Source: an uncultured Phaeodactylibacter sp.
GTDB taxonomy: Bacteria; Bacteroidota; Bacteroidia; Chitinophagales; Saprospiraceae
Direction: 5' to 3'
Length of the DNA stretch: 5,094 nucleotides
NCBI GenBank assembly: GCA_913062745.1
Contig: CAJXXJ010000329.1
Coordinates: 1-5,094, forward strand
Part shown: one piece after another, positions 1 to 5,094 of the stretch
Numbering within the stretch: the first letter of the stretch is position 1
How the letters are laid out: every line of letters starts with the position of its first letter
Notes under the pieces: generated by a model
The model's database searches: none
Told to the model about the DNA's origin: nothing
The model's input: only the letters and a program-made list of their open reading frames with translations
Translations under genes and position numbers: made by a program

Positions 1-1352
1 TGTCCTACCGCCTGCTGCGGGATCGCCTGCTGCCCTGGCAACAGTCACAGTACCAGGAGTATTTGCAGCAGACGCTCGAGGAGGCCGGCCCGCTGCGCCC
101 TTACCTCGGCTGGTACCTTTCCCGGGAAGGGGCTGCTCCGCTGATCGCCGGGCTTTGCCACTACTACGGGGGCGACCCTGAGGCGGCTCTGCACTGCTTT
201 GGCCAGGCGGAAGAAAACAGCGGGGCCACCCTGCAACTGCGCTACTACCAGCTGCTGGCCAGCTACGAGTGCGCCGACCCTCGGGAAGAGGCCTACACGG
301 AAGACGCCCTGCAAATGGCCCGGCAGTTTGTCACAGATGCCGGCGAGAGCGGGGGCTGGAAGTTTTGGAAAAAGAAAAAACAGGCGGCCCAACAGCATGC
401 TCCGCTACCGGAATCAGACTGGGAAGCCTGCTACTACGCCGGGATGGTGCTGGTGGAACACGACGAGCTGGACGAGGCGCTGAGCTGCTTTGAGCGGATT
501 GAGGCTGACTACCTGCCGGCTTTGTACCAGAGCATGTGGGTGTACGAAGAAAAAGTAAACGCCAAAAAGAGAAAGCAAAAAGCCGAGCTGCTGCTACAGC
601 GGGAAGCGGCTACCCCTGCCTTTGGCTCGGGGCCGGAAATGCCGGCATTGGGCGAAGATGTGGCCGCATTTGAAGCTGCCGTACTGGCGCAGGCGCGTTA
701 CCGCGAACTGGAGGAAGCCATCGAACAGCTCCACTTCTACGCAGAATTTGAAAAGGAAGAGCAAGCCATCGCCCTTCCCAAGGAGCAGCCCGCATTCCTG
801 CAAGCCTGGCAGTGGAGCGAAGGCATGGCGGAAAAAGTAGCGCAGGAGCAGCGGTCGGAAATGGCCGGCCTGCTAAAACGCCAACTGCAGGAGGCAAAAG
901 CCTGGGAGCAGGCGGAAAAGCTCCTGTCATCCGGTGCTCCGCTACAGGACACCGCCGAATGGGCTGGCACTTCCGAAGCAAAACCGGAAGACTGCCTGGC
1001 GGTCAGCAGCCTGTTGTTGCTGCACAATAAGCTGGCAGCCCCTGAGAAACTAATGCTTGATGCTTACGCGCTGGGCGACTTAACCGCAGTTACGGAGGCG
1101 GTATACCAGGGTGCGCCTTTCGGCAATGGAATGGCACTGTCCCGTTTGCTGCCCGAAAGCGGATATCTGCCCCAAGCCTCAGACCTTGCCGGGCAAGATC
1201 TGGCCGGCCAACTTCCAGCTGTATTGGCCGGGCCCGAAACACCCGCCTCTTTCGTCAGTTTTATGGAAGCCTTGCGGCAAAAAGCAAGCGAAGATAACGC
1301 CGCCGGAGAAGAAGCCCGGAAATGGGTGGAACATGCGGAAGAAGAAGAATAA
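1..1352 (+). CDS. TPR-like helical repeat protein, 3' part (start outside window)
   Basis: The reading frame is open from base 3 to a TAA at 1350-1352, giving 449 residues. A TTG at 63 is the first start-like codon, but 20 sensible codons precede it, so the real start lies left of the window. Two stretches fit the tetratricopeptide pattern. Residues about 44-71 contain the segment YYGGDPEAALHCF, and residues about 140-170 contain DELDEALSCFERI. Between them is a basic patch (WKFWKKKKQ, residues 119-127). Residues about 180-310 are highly charged, rich in Glu, Lys, Gln and Ala, and probably form long helices or a coiled coil. The C-terminus is very acidic and ends in four Glu residues. No signal peptide or membrane segment is visible in the part seen, so a cytoplasmic scaffold or protein-binding role is plausible. 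I do not recognise the family. The missing N-terminus could carry another domain that would change this call. Confidence 0.85.
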   Translation, partial: SYRLLRDRLLPWQQSQYQEYLQQTLEEAGPLRPYLGWYLSREGAAPLIAGLCHYYGGDPEAALHCFGQAEENSGATLQLRYYQLLASYECADPREEAYTEDALQMARQFVTDAGESGGWKFWKKKKQAAQQHAPLPESDWEACYYAGMVLVEHDELDEALSCFERIEADYLPALYQSMWVYEEKVNAKKRKQKAELLLQREAATPAFGSGPEMPALGEDVAAFEAAVLAQARYRELEEAIEQLHFYAEFEKEEQAIALPKEQPAFLQAWQWSEGMAEKVAQEQRSEMAGLLKRQLQEAKAWEQAEKLLSSGAPLQDTAEWAGTSEAKPEDCLAVSSLLLLHNKLAAPEKLMLDAYALGDLTAVTEAVYQGAPFGNGMALSRLLPESGYLPQASDLAGQDLAGQLPAVLAGPETPASFVSFMEALRQKASEDNAAGEEARKWVEHAEEEE

Positions 1353-1359
1353 AAAAAGA

Positions 1360-1391
1360 GGGCACCTGCAGCGACCATTCTGCAAGCGCCC
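1360..1391 (+). terminator. Imperfect hairpin downstream of the TPR-like gene
   Basis: GGGCACCTGCAG (1360-1371) faces CTGCAAGCGCCC (1380-1391) across an 8-base loop. Ten of twelve positions pair, with two A·C mismatches. It starts 8 bases after the stop codon, and an A-rich run (1351-1357) precedes it. Only three T residues follow on the plus strand, so as an intrinsic terminator it is weak in that direction. On the minus strand the A-run becomes a T-run after the stem, so it would suit transcription arriving from the convergent gene at 1530-2042. A terminator role is inferred from position. Confidence 0.45.
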
Positions 1392-1397
1392 CTTTGC

Positions 1398-1421
1398 GTA
1401 GAGCGTCATGCTTTGCTCTAC
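1398..1421. repeat. Perfect 7-bp inverted repeat, 10-base loop
   Basis: GTAGAGC (1398-1404) and GCTCTAC (1415-1421) are perfect inverted copies. There is no T-run, so it does not look like a simple terminator. It sits within a cluster of inverted repeats between two convergent genes. Confidence 0.5.
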
Positions 1422-1441
1422 TTATACAGTTAGCGTCATGC
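1402..1441 (+). repeat. Direct repeat AGCGTCATGC, two copies 30 bases apart
   Basis: The ten bases AGCGTCATGC occur at 1402-1411 and again at 1432-1441, in the non-coding gap between convergent genes. The flanks of the copies differ. The first copy overlaps the inverted repeat at 1398-1421. Function is unknown; it may be part of a dispersed intergenic repeat or may be chance. Confidence 0.5.
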
Positions 1442-1451
1442 ACCCCGCCTC

Positions 1452-1473
1452 GCGAAAGGCAAAGGCCTTCCGC
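1452..1473. repeat. Imperfect inverted repeat in the convergent gap
   Basis: GCGAAAGG (1452-1459) faces CCTTCCGC (1466-1473) across a 6-base loop, with one A·C mismatch in the 8-bp stem. It lies about 60 bases beyond the stop of the minus-strand gene ending at 1530. No T-run follows on either strand. The right arm can instead pair with CTTTGCG at 1392-1398, so the gap can fold in more than one way. Confidence 0.4.
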
Positions 1474-1529
1474 AAAGCAAGGGGCTATAACCAGGGTTTC
1501 AGGAGTGAAAAGCTTAGCTTCGTTCTATT

Positions 1530-2042
1530 TTATTCTCTGGACATCATCATCAGGACGTTGTCCAGGCTGTCAGTAACCACAAACAGCGGAAACTGAGCGT
1601 GAATGAATTTCGTAGCCGGGTTGGGGCCAACTGTAGAATCCGGGTTTTCCAGGTTCAGAGGGTTTCCGGTTTCGTATTCCAGATGCCATCCTTCTGCCTG
1701 CTGGCCCTCCTGCAAATCATCAAAGCGACTGCTAAAAATTGGTTTTTTGGTGGCTGTACGGCTTACTGCAACAATAGTGTCCTGCACTTCATACCATACC
1801 ACATCTGTACCTGTGGCAATATTGAAGTGCGGGCTGACATCAAGCGCTGTCAATACCTTTTGCGCAGTGAGCGTCGCTTCGTACAGCGAGGAATCCTCCG
1901 CCATGAAGTACACGGTATATTCGGGCAGCGCTGTTGTCTCCCCGGGGCCCGCCTCCGACAGGTTCAGGGGGTCATACGCTCCGATACCGAGGTAAGCTAC
2001 CACGGATACCAGAAATGCTGACAGTAGTGTTTTTGTGTTCAT
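1530..2042 (-). CDS. Small exported protein of unknown function
   Basis: The ATG (2042-2040) opens a complete 170-residue frame ending in TAA (1532-1530). The N-terminus is a good Sec signal peptide: MNTK, then a hydrophobic stretch of about 17 residues (LLSAFLVSVVAYLGIG), with likely cleavage near Ala22. There is no Cys anywhere in the protein, so it is not a lipoprotein and forms no disulphides. The mature part has alternating hydrophobic and polar residues suggesting beta strands (TVYFMAEDSS, TIVAVSRT, FPLFVVTDS) and a charged middle (residues about 108-125). I do not recognise a family. A periplasmic or surface location is inferred from the signal alone. The gene is divergent from the helical repeat gene at 2197 and convergent with the TPR-like gene. 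A -7-like box lies 27 bases upstream. The opposite strand is also open over 1599-2021, but that frame has no signal or recognisable content and looks like a shadow. Confidence 0.85.
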   Translation of the reverse strand: MNTKTLLSAFLVSVVAYLGIGAYDPLNLSEAGPGETTALPEYTVYFMAEDSSLYEATLTAQKVLTALDVSPHFNIATGTDVVWYEVQDTIVAVSRTATKKPIFSSRFDDLQEGQQAEGWHLEYETGNPLNLENPDSTVGPNPATKFIHAQFPLFVVTDSLDNVLMMMSRE

Positions 2043-2069
2043 GCTTATTTGTCAAGCCTTTACTCATGT

Positions 2070-2077
2070 CAAAGATA
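2070..2077 (-). promoter_or_regulatory. Bacteroidota-type -7 box TATCTTTG
   Basis: Read on the minus strand, TATCTTTG matches the TAnnTTTG -7 consensus known for Bacteroidota housekeeping promoters. It ends 27 bases before the ATG of the exported-protein gene, implying a short leader of about 20 bases. The expected -33 TTTG is not seen at normal spacing. TTTCG about 21 bases upstream is the nearest candidate, so the promoter is supported by one half only. Confidence 0.5.
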
Positions 2078-2111
2078 TGTGATACACGAGAAGCGAAAGA
2101 AGGATCGCTGT

Positions 2112-2133
2112 GTCAAAAACAGCTGTTTTTCAC
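2112..2133. promoter_or_regulatory. Palindrome in divergent promoter region, candidate operator
   Basis: AAAAACAGCTGTTTTT (2115-2130) is a perfect 16-base palindrome. Beyond one C·C mismatch (2114/2131), two more pairs extend it (TG against CA), giving 20 matched bases of 22. It lies 69 bases before the ATG of the minus gene and 63 bases before the GTG of the plus gene, where a dimeric regulator could act on both. The core CAGCTGT recurs at 2192-2198, overlapping the GTG start of the plus gene. No regulator gene is next to it in this window, so the operator role is inferred from symmetry and place. A hairpin in a leader RNA is the alternative. Confidence 0.45.
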
Positions 2134-2196
2134 TGCTAATTCCGATCACCCAAAAACACAAAACACTGATTATCAAAATATTAACAAGTACCAGCT

Positions 2197-3828
2197 GTGA
2201 GCACCATCAATAAAGACCTGATCGAAATCACATCTACCCTCTCCAGGCATGAGCTCAACTATGTGCTGAGAAGGCTGAGCAACAGCCGTGCGGAAGGGCT
2301 GGCTGGCGAGCAGAAAAAGAAGCTGGGCAACAAGGAAATATTACTGCAGTTTTTGCACAAAGAGCTCATGCGCTCCGGCATGGATCATGATGCAGGGCGG
2401 CTCACCCGCTTGTTTGCCAAAGAATGCCGCCCAAGCCTGGACAAGGCCGGCAACTTTATCAAAAACCTGGCCAAATACAGTCAGGAACTGGTACGGGAAG
2501 TCATCCGCCACCTGGGCACCCATGATGAGAAAAACCGGCCGGACCTTAAGCTGGTACAGTTTATCCGGGATATTCACACCTTGCGCGGCAGAGGTTTATA
2601 CGATCAGGCCCTGAAGACGCTGCGGGAAGCGGAAAAGCACGGGGAAAAATACGGGCTCGTCATGGGGCTTGTTGAGATCAGCATGCTCCGAAGAATGCTG
2701 TTGGCGGAGTACGATCAGGGAGATGTATTGAAAGACATAAGCGAAGCCAGAGCTGTTACCCCCCTTTGCTTCAGCAAGCTCAAAGCGACTTGCGACCTTT
2801 ACCATCTCGTGGAGCCATTGCTGCGGGAAGAGCTGCACCCGCTGCGGGAGCCAAAGAAAAAGGTGCTGGAAGAAATCCAGGCCATCACGGATAGCCTCCT
2901 CCGGGAATTGCCGGACGCCCATCGGGATACCCTGCCGGACGAACTGCCCTTTCTCGCCCAGCTGGCATACTACATCCTACACAGCCTGGTACACAGAGAC
3001 CAGCCGGACTTACGGGTGGATTACCTGGACAAGCAACTGCAGCTGTTTGAAGAGGCCCCGGAAAGAAAGGAAGTTTATCAATCGCAGTACATCAAAACGC
3101 TGAGCAACACTTTCACTGCCTATCTCGAAAAAGAAGACTTACAGCACTGTGAAACCCTCTACACTAAATTTGAGAATCTCAAGCCCACCTCACCTGCTCA
3201 ACTGCGCGAACTCAATCAGCGAAAATACCTTTGCTTTATCCAGCTTTGCCTTGGTCAAAAAAAGTACCAAAAGCTGATCGAAGAGGAGCCCATCCTTCAC
3301 AAATACCTGGTCAGTCATGAAAAGTACCTGAAAAAGGACATCCTCTACATCTTCATAGTCAACCTGGCCTTCGGCTGCCTGCTGGCCGGAGACCCGAATA
3401 AAGCCGCTTACTACATTGAGCGGCTGGAAATGAGCGAGGTGCTATACCACAGCTACCCGAGCTTCCTTACCGGCAAGCTTGCCAGGATCATGTGGGCTTA
3501 CGATGTGGATGATAAGGGTAAGGACGACATCCCGTTTGCTAAAAACAAGACCAGCCAGCTCAACAAATACCTGAACCAGCGTATCAAAAAACTGCAGCGG
3601 GGGCACAATCCATCCAGCCCCTCTTCCCCCGGCGGCAGCCGGTTGACTGTGCTGCTTACCCAGTGCAAGGTATTCAGCAAGCTATTTCAGCAATTGCTCA
3701 GCAAACCAGCCGCGGAGCGCCCGGCGCTGGTTCATGAGACCCTGCAGCATATGAAGCAGGAACAGGATATCCTACCGGAGCTGGATGAAGTTGTCCTCTG
3801 GCTTGAGGACCGCTTTGCTTTGGCTTAG
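2197..3828 (+). CDS. Alpha-helical repeat (TPR-like) protein, Bacteroidota family of unknown function
   Basis: This complete frame gives 543 residues from GTG (2197) to TAG (3826-3828). An in-frame TAA at 2182-2184 and the lack of any start codon after it fix the start as this GTG. No clear Shine-Dalgarno sequence precedes it, which is usual in this phylum. There is no signal peptide or clear membrane helix, so the protein is probably cytoplasmic. It is helical throughout. Residues 1-60 form a helical N-terminal region (SRHELNYVLRRL). Residues about 85-125 are a second helical block. Residues about 132-170 (RGRGLYDQALKTLREAEKHG) are TPR-like. Residues about 290-415 contain further helix pairs (LAGDPNKAAYYIERL). 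A Ser/Pro/Gly linker (472-481) precedes a last helical block. The plan resembles a recurrent Bacteroidota family whose N-terminus has an LS-x-x-E-x-x-Y motif followed by a GLYDQAL repeat; this resemblance is from memory. Function is unknown. Protein binding is the general role of such folds. Confidence 0.9.
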   Translation: MSTINKDLIEITSTLSRHELNYVLRRLSNSRAEGLAGEQKKKLGNKEILLQFLHKELMRSGMDHDAGRLTRLFAKECRPSLDKAGNFIKNLAKYSQELVREVIRHLGTHDEKNRPDLKLVQFIRDIHTLRGRGLYDQALKTLREAEKHGEKYGLVMGLVEISMLRRMLLAEYDQGDVLKDISEARAVTPLCFSKLKATCDLYHLVEPLLREELHPLREPKKKVLEEIQAITDSLLRELPDAHRDTLPDELPFLAQLAYYILHSLVHRDQPDLRVDYLDKQLQLFEEAPERKEVYQSQYIKTLSNTFTAYLEKEDLQHCETLYTKFENLKPTSPAQLRELNQRKYLCFIQLCLGQKKYQKLIEEEPILHKYLVSHEKYLKKDILYIFIVNLAFGCLLAGDPNKAAYYIERLEMSEVLYHSYPSFLTGKLARIMWAYDVDDKGKDDIPFAKNKTSQLNKYLNQRIKKLQRGHNPSSPSSPGGSRLTVLLTQCKVFSKLFQQLLSKPAAERPALVHETLQHMKQEQDILPELDEVVLWLEDRFALA

Positions 3829-3926
3829 TGGCCTGTTATCTGTTGATTTCTGAAGGGCGGAGAGCAAATTTGGGATCAATCCGGGCGGAGACCCATCATA
3901 CAGCAACACCATACGAAAGAGATATC
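3829..3926. other. Non-coding gap between convergent genes, with a 9-base direct repeat
   Basis: No coding frame of substance is seen here. GGGCGGAGA occurs at 3855-3863 and again at 3883-3891, 28 bases apart. No promoter-like box was found. The only strong element of the whole 3829-3980 gap is the hairpin that follows. Confidence 0.5.
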
Positions 3927-3960
3927 CCGAACCGGCCTGTCGGGGCACAGCCCGGTTCGG
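3927..3960. terminator. Strong hairpin between convergent genes, likely bidirectional terminator
   Basis: CCGAACCGG (3927-3935) and CCGGTTCGG (3952-3960) form a perfect 9-bp stem. After a C·C mismatch, CTGT (3937-3940) pairs with ACAG (3947-3950), leaving a 6-base loop. It lies about 100 bases after the stop of the helical repeat gene and about 20 bases after the stop of the minus-strand haloperoxidase gene. Neither side has a clean T-run. The minus-strand exit (ATATCTCTTTCG) is the more T-rich, so it probably serves the haloperoxidase gene best. It may also stop plus-strand transcripts or protect 3' ends. Confidence 0.65.
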
Positions 3961-3980
3961 AACCTTAGCCCTGAGGCGGC

Positions 3981-5094
3981 TTATTCCCCCTCCAGCTGCG
4001 AAATGCTTTGCCGCTGAGACAGCCCCAGGCGTTTCGCTACCAATTCGCCTACCTGCCGGCCCTGCGCCACGCCATCGTCGATAGCGGGCCGGTAGTGAAT
4101 GCCGCCGTAGAGCCGGCTGATAGCCGCCTCGGCGGATGCCTGCAGGAAGGAATCAAAGCTACGCTGCGGCAAGCCGTATTTCACTTCCACTGTATCCGTA
4201 AAGCTGAAATCGTCGCCGAACAGCTCCGTAAGCAATACGGCAGAGGCGGTAGAAACCACGCTGTGCCCACTGGTATGCTCCGGGAAAGGCGGCGTTTGCA
4301 GCCTCGGCACCCAGTCGGGGTCAATGTGTTCGTTGATCACCGTTTCGGGCCGGATGAGTGCGCTGCGGTATTTCTCGTCCCAGCAGCTGATGAAGGCATC
4401 ATACAGGCCAATGCTCACGACAGCATGGGCGTGGGCAGTTTCCATTAGGCTTGCATCTGCTTTGCGGCAGGCGATGCCGGTAATCCCCATCCAGTGCCCG
4501 CCGGGAGTGATTTTTTTGGTGGCAAACATGACGTGCCCGGTCTGATTCATCACGTACGGGTTACAATCCCAGAAACTGGCAATCAGGCGGTGCTCTTCGT
4601 TGTCTTCCACGCCGACTTCGTATACCTCTTTGGCCAGCTTGTAGAACTCAGAACCTTCGTTCATATCAAAGGGCGGGGGTGGTGCCGGCTGAAACTGATC
4701 GGCAGCCTCCATCAGCATGGGTCTCATTTTATTCCAGTGGGGCTCGATACCCTCCATGTAAGCGGGTGGTGTAGGCTTCCAGCGGCCCGGCGCATCCGTG
4801 ACGGAAAATTTTGGCATGGTACGCGTCTGTGCGTAGTTGTCCTTTTTTGCCCAGCCCAGGATGTGGGTAGCAACTTCCTCCGCATAGGCTTGTGAGGCTT
4901 TGATGGTTTTCGGAGCCACGTTCCAGCTTTGCAGCATAGAATCGATCTGCGCCTCCCATTCGCCCACCATTTCCTCAGAAAAAATGAGGGTTTTACCTAC
5001 CGAATTGAAGGCATAAAGCGCAGCGAGCTCATAGCTCAGCCCGGCTGTGTCGGTTTTCGCCTGCAGCGGCGGCAGCTCATTCAGCCGGCCGGCA
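3981..5094 (-). CDS. Vanadium-dependent haloperoxidase / PAP2-superfamily protein, N-terminus outside window
   Basis: The frame is open from the right edge to TAA (3983-3981), giving 370 residues. An internal ATG at 4970 is not the start, since 41 family-like codons precede it (including ELAALYAFNSVGKTL). The usual length is about 440, so roughly 70 residues, probably including an export signal, are missing. All three vanadate-site motifs are visible, numbered within this fragment: K241-x6-R248-P, S275-G276-H277 (as TSGH instead of PSGH), and S326-R327-x5-H333. In the family these bind vanadate and supply the acid-base His. The enzyme would use hydrogen peroxide to oxidise halide to hypohalous acid, probably in the periplasm or outside the cell. 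Trp238 (three before the Lys) and Phe270 (seven before the His) align by spacing with Trp350 and Phe397 of fungal chloroperoxidase. The same fold also includes acid phosphatases, so phosphatase activity remains possible. The gene is convergent with the helical repeat gene and shares the hairpin at 3927-3960. Confidence 0.9.
   Translation of the reverse strand, partial: AGRLNELPPLQAKTDTAGLSYELAALYAFNSVGKTLIFSEEMVGEWEAQIDSMLQSWNVAPKTIKASQAYAEEVATHILGWAKKDNYAQTRTMPKFSVTDAPGRWKPTPPAYMEGIEPHWNKMRPMLMEAADQFQPAPPPPFDMNEGSEFYKLAKEVYEVGVEDNEEHRLIASFWDCNPYVMNQTGHVMFATKKITPGGHWMGITGIACRKADASLMETAHAHAVVSIGLYDAFISCWDEKYRSALIRPETVINEHIDPDWVPRLQTPPFPEHTSGHSVVSTASAVLLTELFGDDFSFTDTVEVKYGLPQRSFDSFLQASAEAAISRLYGGIHYRPAIDDGVAQGRQVGELVAKRLGLSQRQSISQLEGE

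Noticed and set aside
63..65. TTG as the true start of the first gene
   Set aside because: The same frame is open for 20 codons before it with similar composition up to the window edge, so the gene is cut by the window and does not start here.
610..981. Minus-strand frame of 123 codons inside the TPR-like gene
   Set aside because: It is Pro/Arg-rich with no domain and sits opposite a long TPR-like frame in GC-rich DNA, where such shadows are expected.
1360..1485. CRISPR array or transposon end suggested by the repeats
   Set aside because: There are only two copies of a 10-base direct repeat, with no regular spacers, no transposase or cas gene in the window and no target-site duplication.
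1408..1596. Short plus-strand frame in the gap after the first gene
   Set aside because: It runs through the hairpin cluster and into the 3' end of the minus-strand gene, with no ribosome site or recognisable content.
1599..2021. Open frames on the plus strand (1599-2021 and 1603-1995) across the exported-protein gene
   Set aside because: They lie antisense to a frame with a clear signal peptide and promoter box. Their translations have no recognisable domain and look like shadows of that gene.
4008..4448. 146-codon plus-strand frame opposite the haloperoxidase gene
   Set aside because: The minus-strand frame carries all three vanadate-site motifs, so the plus frame is an antisense shadow.
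4968..4970. ATG as the true start of the haloperoxidase gene
   Set aside because: Forty-one in-frame codons upstream reach the right edge without a stop and resemble the N-terminal helices of the family, which is normally longer than the fragment starting at this ATG.

Overview
The window looks like chromosomal DNA from a member of the Bacteroidota, most likely a marine Saprospiria/Lewinella-type organism. Three things suggest this. There is a TAnnTTTG-type -7 promoter box in front of a short secreted-protein gene. The large helical protein resembles an unnamed repeat-protein family common in Bacteroidota. A vanadium haloperoxidase-type gene is present, as is frequent in marine members of the phylum. 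This is a judgement from sequence style, not a database assignment.

Layout. There are four protein genes in strictly alternating orientation (+, -, +, -), so no two share a transcript within the window. (1) The left edge to 1352 (+) holds the 3' part of an acidic TPR-like protein; its start lies outside. (2) 1353-1529 is a gap between convergent genes, with several inverted repeats and a 10-base direct repeat. (3) 1530-2042 (-) encodes a small exported protein of unknown function. (4) 2043-2196 is an AT-rich divergent promoter region with a -7 box for the minus gene and a strong palindrome around AAAAACAGCTGTTTTT. (5) 2197-3828 (+) encodes a complete 543-residue alpha-helical repeat protein, starting with GTG. 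(6) 3829-3980 is a second convergent gap with a long GC-rich hairpin, probably a shared terminator. (7) 3981 to the right edge (-) is most of a vanadium-dependent haloperoxidase/PAP2-superfamily enzyme with all vanadate-binding motifs in place; its N-terminus is cut by the window.

Working together. Nothing in the sequence ties the four genes into one pathway. The only pair that could be co-regulated is the divergent exported protein and helical repeat protein, which share a short intergenic region with a palindrome. The haloperoxidase is the only gene with a predictable chemistry. I see no mobile element, RNA gene, CRISPR array or defence system, and no convincing evidence of a new multi-gene system. 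The best leads are the halide-pocket residues of the haloperoxidase, the divergent palindrome, and the structured intergenic element at 1360-1485.
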